A stretch of 64,000 nucleotides of DNA, from assembly GCA_964035795.1 (NCBI GenBank), contig OZ038320.1, positions 28,553,855-28,617,854 on the forward strand, read 5' to 3'. The position numbers were made by a program, and so were the translations under genes. The stretch comes from Pterobdella sp. o SKG-2022 (lineage: Eukaryota; Annelida; Clitellata; Hirudinida; Piscicolidae). The notes beneath the pieces are model-generated. The model saw nothing but the letters and a program-made list of their open reading frames with translations, searched no databases and was not told the origin of the DNA. How positions within the stretch are numbered: position 1 is the stretch's first letter; every line of letters starts with the position of its first letter. This document shows, piece by piece, positions 10,063 to 51,200 of this stretch.

Positions 10063-12639
10063 TCCTGGAAAAGCTGGATATTTTTATGTGGCTGGGAGCG
10101 ATATTTGATATTTCATTGATTAAAAACCACCGAAATAGGCATGAAATGAAAATTTTTTACATTTATAAAAAATTCGAAAAACAACTATTCACTAGAACTT
10201 TTCATTTCCATGGCATTCTTCATATGTTTGAGAATAGCTTTAGTTGTTTCTATGTTCTTTATCCTTTAAATCCTCATCTTCAAGGAATTTTTTAAAATTT
10301 GAATAATGCTCAATATCTTCAACTTTGTTAAAAAGAAAGACATTTTTTTTTATTTTTGAAAGGATTTTTTATTACTAGTATATCAAATTTTTTTCAGTTA
10401 GTTGGTCCACATGGAAACCAAACAATTGCGCAACCAAAACCCCAGATAGAGGCGATCTAATGGTGACTTACTATTTTGAATAGTCTCTTAAACATTTAAA
10501 GCATCTATTGCTTTATGGATTTCTTAGATTTTGTTTGAGACTTCATTTTTTTTATTTTTTAGTTCACCACGCTGCTATTCAAATATGTTTCCACTTCTTT
10601 TTCCACTCATGTTTTGTTTATTTTACAATAAATTCTATTTACATTTCTATTATTGTTATCCAAGAAACTTCACATTGCTATACTAGCAGTTTTTTATTTG
10701 TTCCATTAAATTATCTGTCACTTACTCCATTATTATTAGGTATATAAAATTAATAAAAAAAACAATGGTTTGCAATACATTATTGTTAATTCTAATATCA
10801 ACACGCCTAACTCACTTGAAATCTCATCACAATGAATTAGTATTTAATGCATATATAGATCTGAAGCCACTCTTTTTTAGCTTTTTATCAATTTTCCAAA
10901 ATTTTATATTTTTGTTTTGTATCTTATCATTAGTATTAATATTCTCTTATAGAGTTTGTTTATTCTAAGTACATGTCTTATGAAGCTTCTTTACTTCACA
11001 TTTAAAATACCAACAAATCTTGCTAGCTAAGTGCTTTTTTTAATATTTTGTTGATGCTTACCTTTCTTTGAGTTTTATCAGGTTCACCTTTATTTGTTAT
11101 GTTGTCCCATAAAAACCTATACTTGTTGGTTTTTGTTACACTTTTATTCATAAAAATTTAAAAAAATATGTTTTTTTGGTTTTCTGTTTAAAACTCTATT
11201 ATTTGATAGTTTTTTTACTTGACGGTTACAGCATCTTCCATCAATAAAGTTTCAAACAATAAAATTTAATTTCACTATCCAATTTTTTTATTAAATGTTT
11301 TTTAATGATTCGTTTTCAAAAAAATTCCATCAAAACCTTTTATAAAAGGGTTCCGTATAGAATGCGCTGAATTAGTGTTCAAAAATTTTAAACTATAATT
11401 TTTTATTAGATTAAATGACTAACTCAAATTAGTTTGAAGTATATTGGCTTAATTTAACATAACTCAATTTACTCAAATAAGCGCAACTTGAACTCAGGTT
11501 TATCACATTTTGAAAAATATTATTTGGAAATTTTTTGTGGCTTAGTTTAAATTTTATCGTGCTTGATGGGCTTACAATTTTCTGCTTCAAATTGATACAA
11601 TTTCTATTTTTTTTAAATTTCCTTTAATTTGAATTTTTTTCTAGGTTTTTAAAAACCTTTTAAAAGATATTTCTAGACGTTTTTATTGAATAAATATGAA
11701 TAATGGATTTTTGTTTGTGCAAAACATTTTGAGAAACCCAAAAAATTTTCAAGTTAAGTTGATGAAGAAAGATATACTTTGAGTATTTCTAGAGAATTCA
11801 ATGTTGATAGTGCAAAAAATGTTGGTAAACATAGTGAAAAACATTCTTTCATTTATTTACTAATTCAAGCCATATTTCACAGCTATGATGATGGTTGAAA
11901 ATATTTTAATTCATACCTTCAGCTAAATTTTTATAGTTTTATAAAAGAAGTAATATTTTTAATTTTTATAGTATTTTTTGGGTCTATTTTTTGATTATAA
12001 TTTAAACTTTAGATAAATTTCAATGTGTGCAAAAAATTAAGCCACAACTTGCCTGCCCTACAACTTCACTCAACAACCCACTTCACTAAACAAACCATTG
12101 CATTTTACTCTTAATAAAAAAAGTAAACCTAAAATATTTTCCACGCATTCAACTGAAAAAATTTCCCAATCCACCACCAACAAAACCTCTTTTGGTTGTC
12201 TTACCAGTATTTTCATCTATTAAAACAAAACAAAATAGGAAAAAATTTTCAAAATATCAAAAAATGCTGCCAAACGAAGCCTCGCTCAATGACCCTCATA
12301 AAACCTCTCAAATAACTACAACATTCCTAAAAGAACATAAAACCTACTCACTCTTCACTATCAAAAAAACTTAAAAGATATAATATAAAAAAAACCACAA
12401 GGAAAATGAACATAACAGACCAAAAATCATATATTTGAACAAAGAAATGGTTTTAAAAATGGACCAAAACAAGAAAATAATGAATAAAAGACAACACATC
12501 AAGGGAGATTCTAAGATTAAAGCCAATATAAACAATAACAACGCCAAAACCATCACAACAACGCAAAATAAAAAAGTCGATGAAAATAACTGACAACATA
12601 CTGATTAAATACTTCAAAGGCACCTATTCAACAAACTCA
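10063..12639. other. AT-rich intergenic DNA, nothing convincing
   Basis: Several short hydrophobic frames (for example 10508-10747) are what AT-rich DNA gives by chance. From about 12,050 to 12,600 the plus strand is richer in A and C, without a recognisable gene. Confidence 0.5.
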
Positions 12640-15151
12640 TTTTTTCAACACAGTCTTTGCTTTTATCCACCATGTGGCAGGTGCAATAGATTGGAAGTTG
12701 AGCATTTTTTGCCATGGTTATGGATGCCTTGGTGTTTAAAGCTCAGGCCACAGTATTCACATCTTATGGTTTGTTGTGTTTGATGTATCTGCCTGTAGTG
12801 GTTTGCTAGGCCAGCTTTATTTGCATATATTTTGGTGCATCTTGCAAATGAGCAAGCTAGGGAATTTTTTGATTTATCCTTTAGTTCTTTCTCTCTGTTG
12901 AGACCGTGAAGACTCTTGGTGATGTTTTCTCGCCACAGTTTGCTTTTGTGCGCTTCTTGTTTCCATACATCTACCAAGTTCAGCGTTTTGAGGTCTTTAT
13001 GAACTAGATCGTGCCATCTCTGTTTCTGTCCGCCTTGCTGTCTTTTACTATCCGTTATTTAGCTTGTCAGAAGTTTTTTCGGCAATCGATCAGCCGGCAT
13101 TCTTTCGAGGTGGCCTAGCCATTGCAGTCTTCTTTTTTGAATCATCACATCGATCCTTCTATATTTGCTTTGCCTCGAAGTTAAGTATTTTTCATTTTTT
13201 CCCATAGTGAAGTGCTGGTGATAATTCTTAAACATCTGTTGGTGAAAACCTGTAATCTCTGTATGTGATGTTGGAGAAGGTTCCATGTTTCACTGCCGTA
13301 TAATAACGTCGGTAAGATGGTTGATTTAAACAGCTTCACTTTGGTGTGGACATTTATTTTCGACTGGTACCACACGGGCGGCTTAGTGGACGAAAAACTT
13401 GGGCCGCTCTGTTGATTCTGGATTCCACCTCTGCATCAACCGAGTTGTCACTACTAAGGATACTGCCAAGGTACTTGAATTGTGACACTTTTTCCAAATT
13501 TTCGTCTTCACCAAGTGAGAGCGTTGAGATGGCATTTACACTTGTATTGTTGTTATTGTTTGTATTTTTGTTGTTGCTTTTGTTGTTGTTGTTCTTGTTT
13601 CTTTTGTTATTGATATTGTTAATGTTGCTGTTGTTGCTATTGTTTTTGATGCTTTTGTTGTTTCTGCTGCTATTGTTGTTGTTGCTGCTGCTGCTTTTGT
13701 TGTTGCTGCTGCTTTTGTCGTTGTTGCTCCTATTGTTATTGTGGTTGCTAGTGTTGTTGCTTTTGCTGTTGATATTGCTGCTTTTTTTGTTGTTGCTGCT
13801 GCTATTGTTGTTGTTGAAACTGTTGTCGGTTTTGCTATTGCTATTTTCGTTGTTGTCTTTGCTGTTGCCGCTACTATTTTTGCTGTTAGTACTATAAGTT
13901 TTGCTGTTGTTAAGGTTTTTTTTGGTTTTGTTGTTATTGCGATCTTTGTTGTTATTGTCGATTCTGTTGTTATTAACGTTGCAATGTGAAGGTCTTTTAC
14001 GTAAATTTTAATTCAACCTTGACGACCTACTAACATTATTAGTGTTGTTATTGTCAATTGTGCTGTTGTTGTTGCTACAAGATTGACCATGATCGATGTC
14101 GTCAACTTTTTCTTTGAAGAATTTGTTATTGTTACAATACTTGGTGTCGTTCCATTGTATATCGTTGTTTGGATTTGTGTAGTCAGGGTTTATAGACATG
14201 TATTTCGTTTTATTGAGGTTAATTTTCAGCCCGAATTTGACAAAAGTACTGCTTACAGAATTAACAAGGCATTGGAGGCTTTCAATGTTGCTACTTGAAA
14301 GCATTATGTCATCTGCATAAACTAGATTTTGTACAATTTTGGAGTTTTCTAGCTTATGGCGACTGTTATATACCAGCGGAGCATTGAAGCTATATTCTAG
14401 GTGAATGCCTTTGTCTGGGTGATCTTTCAGTGCAACTTTAATAACAACGTCGAAAAACATGTTGAACAACATGGGAGCTAAAACGTCTCCTTGTTTCACT
14501 CCAACTCTTATTGGGAACTCTTCAGACATTTTGCTATCAGAACGTACTAATCCGGTTGTCCTACTATGAAGGGTTTTAATGATCCAGATTAATTTTTCTG
14601 GAATGTTGAAAGATCTGGACAGTATTTCCCATAAGGCACCTCTGTTCACTGTGTCATAGGCTTTTTGTAGGTCTACGAAGCAGAGATGTATTGGCTTGTT
14701 GAACTCCTTGGCTCTTTGCATCAAGATTTTTACTGAGAAAATTTGATCAACACAACCTCTGCTCGGCCTGAATCCACACTGATTGTCGTCTAAATGTTTT
14801 TCTACCACCTTTTGTATTCTGTTCAAAACTGCTCTGCCAAAAACCTTACTGGCTACACATAAGAGAAATATCCCTCTGTAGTTTTGGCAAAGTGATACAG
14901 AACCCTTCTTGTGGATTGGAATTATGATTTGCCGTTGCCAATTTTTCGGAAGGGTTTCTGTTTCCCATATAGAGTCAGTGATCACTTTGAGCCAGCTTGC
15001 CGTTATCTCCGCACTAATTTGAAGCATATTCGAGCTAATTGAGTCTATACCCGGGGCCGTTTCATGCAAGAGTTCGGCTTAGACAACTTTTCAGCTTCCT
15101 CGTCATCTATTTTAGTTGTTGGAGGCATGAGCATGTCGAAGTTTTTGGTGT
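12640..15151 (-). mobile_element. TG-tailed LINE copy 1: 5'-truncated, with a huge in-frame Asn-rich expansion
   Basis: Reading leftward, the copy begins directly after a TG tract, inside the linker before the RT. RT motifs: ETAPGIDSISSNML, GFRPSRGCVDQIF, CFVDLQKAYDTVNRG (motif A), VGVKQGDVLAPMLF (B), LVYADDIMLSS (C, YADD). The frame then runs through about 600 bp of AAC/AGC/AAA triplets (about 14150-13545), broken only by one TAA at 14008, and resumes in the same frame at VSQFKYLGSILSSDNSVDAEVES. The thumb/C-terminal part (LYGSETWNLL, RRLQWLGHLERM) has frameshifts near 13375 and 13190 and a stop near 13060. Two finger-like motifs follow (CSFARCTKIYANKAGLANH; CEYCGLSFKHQGIHNH). Inactive copy. 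Confidence 0.85.
13545..14150 (-). repeat. AAC/AGC/AAA triplet expansion inside the RT reading frame
   Basis: On the minus strand the segment is almost entirely triplets encoding Asn, Ser and Lys, in frame with the RT on both sides apart from one TAA. The sister copies have only about 20 residues between the two flanking RT blocks. On the plus strand it appears as GTT/GCT repeats, giving a spurious Leu-rich frame. Confidence 0.85.
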
Positions 15152-15174
15152 CACACACACACACACACACACAC
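15152..15174 (+). repeat. (CA)11 tract between LINE copies 1 and 2
   Basis: Read on the minus strand it is a (TG)n tract that ends copy 2 and immediately precedes the truncated start of copy 1. Confidence 0.9.

Positions 15175-21028
<5,854 letters not shown>

Positions 21029-21087
<59 letters not shown>
21029..21087 (+). repeat. (CA)n tail of LINE copy 4
   Basis: 59 bp perfect CA directly after the 3' end of copy 4 in element sense. Confidence 0.95.
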
Positions 21088-23405
<2,318 letters not shown>

Positions 23406-23481
23406 CACACACACCACAAGAAAAAATGCTCATCTCTCAATCATTGCACCTACCTCATGGTGGATGAACGCAAGAACAGTG
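23406..23481 (+). mobile_element. LINE 3'-end fragment, plus sense, abutting the 5' end of copy 5
   Basis: Contains CAAGAAAAAATGCTCATC, then ACCTACCTCATGGTGGATG and CGCAAGAACAGTGT, i.e. the element's last codons and tail in the opposite orientation to copy 5. The two meet at CACACACAC (23406-23413). The TG tail is only a few bases long. Confidence 0.75.
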
Positions 23482-23835
23482 TACGTTAACATGACTCCAC
23501 TAATTTTTGGATTTAAACCTAGTTAAAAAGTGAAATTCATTACTATTATATATCGTATAACTGTAAAAATAAACATTTAACACTATTATAATAATATTTT
23601 TTAAATAATCGAGTTTTTTTTGATTTTGTCTGGACACTCGTAACTCAACTATCGCTCAAAAAGAATATTAATTGTGGAAAATAAGTTGATTCGTGGCTAT
23701 TAAAACAATTTAAAAATAAAATATTGTGAATATTCTAATTTAAATGGTTTTTTGAACTTTAAAGAGAAGTTTTTGAAACAAAGGATTAATAGCGGTTGAT
23801 TGCGTAAAAGTTAAGCCATCAACAAACAGCCTACA
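23482..23835. other. Spacer inside the LINE cluster
   Basis: AT-rich, no coding similarity to the LINE and no other feature seen. It may be the original host sequence separating two insertions. Confidence 0.4.
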
Positions 23836-23973
23836 TAAAGATTTCAAGAAACTTCGCCTAGCTGATCACTGGCAAGTCAAAAGAAGAACACCACACCAGA
23901 TCCATAAATAAACTGCTCTGCAGTTTAGTGCACCCGCCTTATGGTGGATAAATGCACAAAAGGAAGGAAGGGG
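23836..23973 (+). mobile_element. Decayed LINE 3' fragment (copy 6)
   Basis: The plus-strand frame KDFKKLRLADHWQVKRR corresponds to DLKQLNMVADWRTAAR of copy 2. After a deletion, a GTGCACCCGCC..GGTGGATAAATGCAC end matches the element tail, followed by (GT)n. Confidence 0.65.
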
Positions 23974-23988
23974 GTGTGTGTGTGTGTG
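23974..23988 (+). repeat. Short (GT)n joining copies 6 and 7
   Basis: About 15 bp. In plus sense it is the tail of copy 6 and the bases immediately before the 5' end of copy 7. Confidence 0.85.
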
Positions 23989-24690
23989 CGAAAGTTGTGG
24001 AAAAAATATAAGTTATTGGAAAAAAAACAAAACTTTTTGAAAAAACTGATAACAAAAAGTTTTCTTAAACTGAAGATAAAACCAACTGACAGGTAAAACC
24101 TAACAGATTAAAAAATAACGTACCAAGCTAAAGCTATCTTAATTACTCCTTACCTATACAACTGATACTAAATGGAGAATACATCATACGTGCAAAAAAC
24201 ACTGCGTATTGCTGATAACGTACCAGTGTAAACCCACACCAAATCCTCAAAAAAGAAGAGTGAAATAACAAAAATTGGTTGTTGGAACGTCAGAAGCTTA
24301 GGTAATCCAACAAAGTTTAGCCTCGAGCTGAAAAATTTGATAATAACAATGAAAGAGAAAAATATATCTTTATTGGCAATGTCTGAAGTCCAATGGACAG
24401 GAAGTGATATTCTCGAAGTTGATAACACAAAGGTGCTGTTTTCTGGGCTTGCAGAGAAAAAAGAAGGTAACCAAAGAGGAGTAGCAATTGCTCTTCGAGG
24501 TTATCTTAGAACGGCCTGGAAGCAAGAAGGCAACTATAGTTTGTTTACTGAGAGAGTGATGCAGGTCCGAATAAAAGTGAATAGAAGCCACATGAACGTC
24601 ATCGCTGTCTACGCACCAACAGAAGTAGACGACGAAGTCGAGTCCGAAAGATTTTACGAAATCTTACAACAGCAAATAAATAAAGCAAAC
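23989..24690 (+). mobile_element. LINE copy 7: 5' UTR plus endonuclease N-terminus, plus sense
   Basis: Near-identical to the reverse complement of 17,590-18,290 (copy 2). The endonuclease residues from ITMKEKNISLLAMSEVQWTG to ESERFYEILQQQI are the same, and so are the early ATG and the TAA after 19 codons. The frame departs at NKANKIFAYYDS where copy 2 has DKASKKDFVTVLGDF, marking a breakpoint near 24,690. Preceded by (GT)n. Confidence 0.85.
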
Positions 24691-24925
24691 AAGATTTTTG
24701 CTTATTACGATAGTTAAAGATTAAATTCTTTGCTACAAAACGCTGTTTCTGTTACCAAAAAACAAAAGTTATTGAATTTTGTTAGAGATATTGCTCAAAA
24801 CTTGAAAAATAAAAAATCTTTTCAGTTTGAAAAAAGCAGTTGACAGATAAAACCTAGCGGATTAAGAAAAATTATACGAAGCTAACAGCTCTGCTACAAT
24901 TACGTTAAGTAATACAGCAAAAACA
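24691..24925 (+). mobile_element. LINE copy 8: 5' UTR fragment of the copy-5 subfamily
   Basis: Matches the reverse complement of about 23,130-23,370 nearly base for base (for example AAATTCTTTGCTACAAAACG and GACAGATAAAACCTAGCGG). It is fused directly to copy 7 and followed by short CACACACATACACACACAC to about 24,955, where the cluster ends. Confidence 0.8.
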
Positions 24926-25683
24926 ACTACAACACACACATACACACACACAAACCCTAAATGCCATAAAACTCAGCTTTCACAATCTGAAGCAAAAGTG
25001 CAGATTCTCTAATAATCCCATATAAAACTACACCTTTCAATGCTAGAATACATTAACATAGTTCTAATAAATTATAGATAATAGAAAACACAGAACTGCG
25101 AGCCGTGATCGAATGCAGTCTATACACAAACATACAACACTTAACAGTGAAGCAAAAAAACTTCTTCAACAATACTTCATCCTACATGTTTTCCAACTCA
25201 CTCATGAAATTTTTTGCAATTAAACCTCTGCATCTTTTCACCAAGTAATATTATAGATACAAAAAAACAGCATAAATTCAACATGAATACCAACTAGAAA
25301 ACAGCCAATACAACCTATAAAATCAGAAACATGAGCTTGAAAGTTATAGCATAGTTTAAAATTTTCTTCAAACTTTCCACAACATTCGACAACCTATCTA
25401 CCCGATAAAATTTAAGTTCAGCACACACGCCAAATTCTCATACAATTCATAACCACTAGTCACCTATACTTCTCACTTACATAAACAAAACACCACCACC
25501 ATCCTATTCACTCCATCATGCCTCTCACCTTCAAATTACACTCGTTCTTTTTTCATATTAAAATAGCTCGACTGACTAGCATATTGAATTTTTCGTAATG
25601 CGGTATTTATAGTGTTTGTCTTATAGATCAAAGCGCTTGCTATGAAGTTAATATAGCAAAAACACACTATTAAACAGGTGCTA

Positions 25684-25765
25684 ATTGTCGGTCCACGCGG
25701 GATCAAACCCAAGCAACTTAGATAATTAGCTTGATGCTATAACAGATAAGCTATACGGGCTGACG
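25684..25765 (-). pseudogene. tRNA-derived relic (tRNA pseudogene or SINE head)
   Basis: On the minus strand GTCAGCCCGTATAGC begins an acceptor stem and D arm, and GGGTTTGATCCC is a good T-arm/B-box. The 3' acceptor GGACCGAC pairs only partly, and the anticodon arm is not convincing. Confidence 0.5.
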
Positions 25766-26511
25766 ACGGAAGAAGCTGAATGAAGCGGTAGAGTACTTGA
25801 AAAAGTTTGAGACTTTTTTAGAAAATGAAGAAAGGATTGATAACTGAACTAGAAATTTTTGGTAAGAAAATATATTAAAAAGATGAGAAGGAAGGGAAAC
25901 TTGTTGGTTGATAGGCATAAAGTGAAGTGATATTGAAATGGTAGTATTTTAGTTTCGATGCTGCTTTCAGTATATTTGTGTTTTTGATTCATTTAATTAT
26001 TTTTAAAAAATGCAGTGTTCTGAATTAGATGAAGTTTTTCGATTGAACTGATAGATATGAAAATTAACGTCGATATTATGAGAAAAAGACGTTAATGTTC
26101 ATTGATTTGCTTAAAAGTACATTAAGATGCCTCTAAAAACTGATAGATATATATAATTGAAGAACAACTTACATGAGTTTTTATTGAAGTTTTATAAGGT
26201 TTCCCACAAATTTCAATATTAACTTGTATGATTTTTTTAGTGTAAGAAAATTACTCGTGTAAAGTTCAGTGTAATATTGATTAAATGGACTTTATCAAAT
26301 TTTCAAACATGAAACAACGTAAAATAATGAGATTTTAATTGTATTCTACAGAAGTTAAAATTCGAGAAAATGAATGTTTATTTTAATTAAAAAAATTTTA
26401 ATTTTCTGGAAAAAAACCTAAAAGCCAATACAAGCCATTAAAGTTCATTTTACTAGACCATATAAACAAAATATTTGTCATAGAACTATTTCTTTTCAAC
26501 TAAACAAGCTA

Positions 26512-26584
26512 ACATGGTATCAAAACTGGTAACTTTGAACAATCGGTCTAATGCTCTACCAGCTGAGATATACCGAATAACAAA
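26512..26584 (-). pseudogene. Second tRNA-derived relic
   Basis: The minus strand contains the near-canonical A box TATCTCAGCTGGTAGAGCA followed by TTAGACCGATTG. The anticodon stem (TTAGA/TTCAA) and T arm (CAGTTTTGATACC) are mutated, so it is a pseudogene or SINE fragment. Confidence 0.5.
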
Positions 26585-27859
26585 GCATGTTTTCCACCAC
26601 ACATTGTTTTCACAAGCTTACCATCGATGATGACTCTATACCATCCTTATCATCATTTTATTACATTCTGCATCTTTAATTTTTCCAAAGTGTTATTGAC
26701 TTCTTCCACGACCCTAAACTCTCAAAATCAAAATAAATTTTTCGCTAAAATATGCTTATATATGGCAAGCTTGAGTTCATCATCATTGTAATAATTTATT
26801 AAACATTTCAGATCAGTATTAAAACAATTAGAAAGGTTAGTTTTGATTTCAAAAGTTCTTTCAAAAGATATATGTTAATCAATCAAAAAATAAAAATAAA
26901 TACCATTAATTTCACTGTTTTTAAAAAACTGAATATAGTCGTAGTGTAATAATTTCAGTTTGAAAAATCAATCTTTTTCTTGATTTCTTAGAATTTCAAA
27001 AAATGGAACGAACTTTAAACAGATTTCTGTGTTTTTAATCATAAGAGAGAAGATAAAATTCGTATGTGGTGGCATTGCTCTTTTTGAAAACATTATTTTA
27101 AATAGAATATTCTATTCAAAACCTGTAAGTTTGAAAAACATCTTTTCAATTAAGATTATGTAAAAAAATTTCTTTTAAAGATGGCATTACTATTTTTAGA
27201 AGATTTAGTTTTAACAGCATTAGGTTGAAAGTCTTTGAATTTCAAAAACTAGTCTTCACAAATTGGTTCTGGATGTAATCAGGTTTATCTAACAGTTCAG
27301 TTGGCAAGCTTTTACGATCAGAAAATTTGGTGACGAGCTGAATAAGATTTTTGAAATACCCAAACTATCTCAATTCATATTATTATACTATGTTAGACTA
27401 AAAATCCTACTAAAAAATTTTATAACAATATTTGATTGGTTTTAATTTTATGCCATTTTCTAAACGGTGCAACAAATTTTCGCTATAGGAGTCGATAGCG
27501 TTAAATTGTTTTCAGAAATTTTGGGTTTTTGCTCAAATTTCACTTAAACTAAAATAAATTTCAAACATTTTGCAATTAAATATAGTAACCTCCAACATTT
27601 ATTTTTGATAAAAAATTTTAAAAGATATTTCGACCTCATTAAAATAATTCACACATTCTTTTTAAAAAGCGGGCGTTTCAAAATATAAAGACGTTTTGTT
27701 TTTGAAATCTTTCGAATTGTTTTGATTTAAAAAGAGCTTTCTAATGTCTACTAACTCATGAAATAACATCAAGAAATACCTAAATGATAACAAACTATAA
27801 ATAAAAAATTAAATTCAAAAGTAAAATACAGTCGCCTATATATTATTTAAATCTGCGTA

Positions 27860-48250
<20,391 letters not shown>

Positions 48251-51200
48251 ATGCAACTTGTACGTGGAACATAATATGAAATCGTTTTAGTTGAAAAGAA
48301 GTTCATTTCGATGAAATTCCTGATTTGATTAGCCATTTGATAGACTTTTTTGAAGTTACGTTAGTATATTCTACTGGGAAAAGACTAATTGAATGCTAAC
48401 AATTGCTTTTTCAATCTGGCAAAATGCTATTTCTTTGATCAAAATATTGTTCGTATTTGTTCCGCTTATATTAATTCTTTAATCATTTTTGTATGATCAT
48501 TTCGCTTGAATGCAATCGATTTGATTATCATAAAAATAGCTCAATAAACTCACTGTTATTAAAAGTTTACTATTGATTGACCAATGTCGAGTTGAAATAT
48601 TTTTTCATGTAACTATTGATTTGTGCAATATTGATATCGATATATTTAAAAAAGAGTAAATACTATATACTTGAAAAAGCGTCCAACTCGGAAGTATTAT
48701 GTTGTATTTATATGAATTGAGCATGTCTATTTTATTTCTTCGAAAATTTTTTGTTGTTTTGTAGAAATTTTCGAAAATAATATTTATTTTGAATTAAATT
48801 AATTTTCAATGAATAATTTTTTCATTAAGAATTATAAATTATATGCATTTAACGTTTCCATGGTAATTTACCTCATCTTAATACACCAATCATTCATTAT
48901 TGGTCAAATAAAGATTTTTTATAGGATTTATTTCAAATTTGATTGAAATTGTTAAAACTAATGGTTTTTTTTATAAAAAAATTGTATTAATTAATTTAAA
49001 TAATTTTTGAATTTTTTGATTGGGAATATTCAAAATCTTTTTGCTAGAAAATTTCATCTGCAATTAATTTTGTAAACAAATTAAAAACTAGCAGATTCCA
49101 AGTTTCATAAAGAAGTCAAAATGCTTGCAAAATGAGAATACAAAAATAGAAATCTTAAAAAATGAATGCATTCAACAAATATTCATAGAAATGATAATGA
49201 ATTAACCTAATAATTCACTTTATCTTTAAAAAAAAATAATTTTACAAACCTAATTTTCAATAAGTTTAACCTTGCCACAGACGTTATTTAAATTCAGATT
49301 TTTAGGACTAGAAAAAAAAATAAATAATCCATGCAGAGCCACTTGAAATTGACAGCTTTTCACGAAAACTCGACAACAAAAAGTTTAACTAGAAATAAGC
49401 TTTTAACACATTAATGATGTTTGACATAATAAAACTACTTCAAATGTGTGGACAGAGATAAAGAGCGCTTCACAGGTGTCAAATGAAGCACCCTCATTCT
49501 ATATTTGGCATGTTTATTTCCCGCCCACTTTCGCTTCCCAAAATAACTCCTAAAGCAAAATTGATATTAATACTGCTAATATTCACAGGCTCTTGAACAT
49601 TAGACAAAAATTTTAATTTGGCAAAGAATTTCGGAAAAAAATAATAAATGTTATTTTTTGCAAGCAAATGAAAAGTTTCCATTTTTGAATTTAGTTAATT
49701 TTTATACTTTGGGGTATATAAAAATAACATACCGAAATGTATTAAATATAGTTTATAAAAATTAATTTACAAAAAATAAAGCAAATTAGTTTCAAAATTA
49801 AACATAACCTCAGCTATACAAATTCATATATTTTTATTTCCATTTACCTCAAATTGAATATTTAATTTTTTTATTTTATTTTTCAAAATTTTTTTTTAAT
49901 AATTAATTATTATTGGTTAAACTTTAGAAAAAAGTTCAGCTCATATTTTTGTTTAATGAATTATTTTGAAATATATTTTTTAAAATTTGAATTTAAAGTG
50001 TATGAATTTTAAAAAATTGTTTCTAAAAAGTAGAGAAGTTTCGGACTGCGAGCTAATATATTTTTTTTGAAGTTATTTTCCAATAAGTTTCCATTATGTT
50101 TCTGAAAAATAAGCCCTATAACAGTTTTTTTTTTTTAGGTTTTTATGAAAAAAAAACAAATTGACACTTAGAAGTACAAATTATTGCTTTGATGCTTATT
50201 TATTGACGACATTTAAAAATCAATCTTCTGAAAGACTCTACTATTAGTATTTTAAAAAAGCTATAAATCTTCGTTATTCAACTTATTTAAAAAAAAATTA
50301 TGTAATGAAGTAGGATAACTGATACCCCAAATAGTTTTCTTACAACTCATTAAGTTGTAATCATTTAGAGAACATAATAATGTTTTGATCAATTTTTAAC
50401 GATTCCAAGCCATTATTGTATTTTCATTTGTTGATAATTTCAAAATTAAATGAGTTTTTCAAAACATGATACTAAATGAAATCTACAGAAAGAAAAATAA
50501 ATTTAATTAGTGATTAACTGTGCTTTTTTATATTCACAACGTATCCTCAACAGATAAACTTTTCCTTGTATGTATATTTCTTGAAGATGTATCTGTCGAA
50601 AAACTTTGTATTCAAGCTCTTTAATGAAGAAGCTTTAAAACAAACTTTATTCAAAAATTTTCTCCAAAAATGATTTCAAAATTGTTTTTTTAGTTCTCCA
50701 ATATTCACAGCAGTTGATATTATTGAATAAGCTAACGTTGACGTTTTGGAAATTTCAAAAAGCTTTATAAACAAATTCAGTTTCTGCTTTTATTTGAAGT
50801 CAAACTTTTTGCCTAAAAACATTGTTTCGTGAATACCTTTGAGTACCAGAAATAACTTTATAATTTATAAATACAAAGAGTATAATCAAGAACACTAAAA
50901 AATGTTATTAAGATACAAAGTTTTTCGTTAACTAATGAACAATCATAAGTATTCTAATAAATTAAAAAAAATATTTTTATATAATTTATTAGTGTTTTTA
51001 AATATATTCAGTTTATTGTGGTTAGTAAAAAATCAACGTTTGTTTTTTTTTCTAATGCTGTAGACTTTAGTTAAAATCAGGTTTTGAAAGCTAATTTAAA
51101 TTTGAAATTATCAACAAATAAAAGTACAATAATGGTCTGAAATCGTTAAAAATTGATCAAAGCATCATATGTCATAAGATTGCAACTTGATGAGTTGTGA

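Larger units (their letters stand above)
24956..27859. other. Intergenic DNA upstream of the PAIP1-like gene
   Basis: 24,960-25,560 is unusually rich in A and C on the plus strand and has no gene. Two tRNA-like relics lie at 25.68-25.76 and 26.51-26.58 kb. The rest is AT-rich. The PAIP1-like promoter should lie just left of 27,860, but no element stands out. Confidence 0.45.

Noticed and set aside
10508..10968. Hydrophobic frames resembling membrane segments
   Set aside because: Phe/Ile/Leu/Tyr-rich translation is expected from T-rich DNA; no Kozak context or conservation signal is visible.
13346..13897. Leu/Val-rich plus-strand frame, membrane-protein-like
   Set aside because: It is the antisense of the Asn/Ser/Lys triplet expansion in LINE copy 1.
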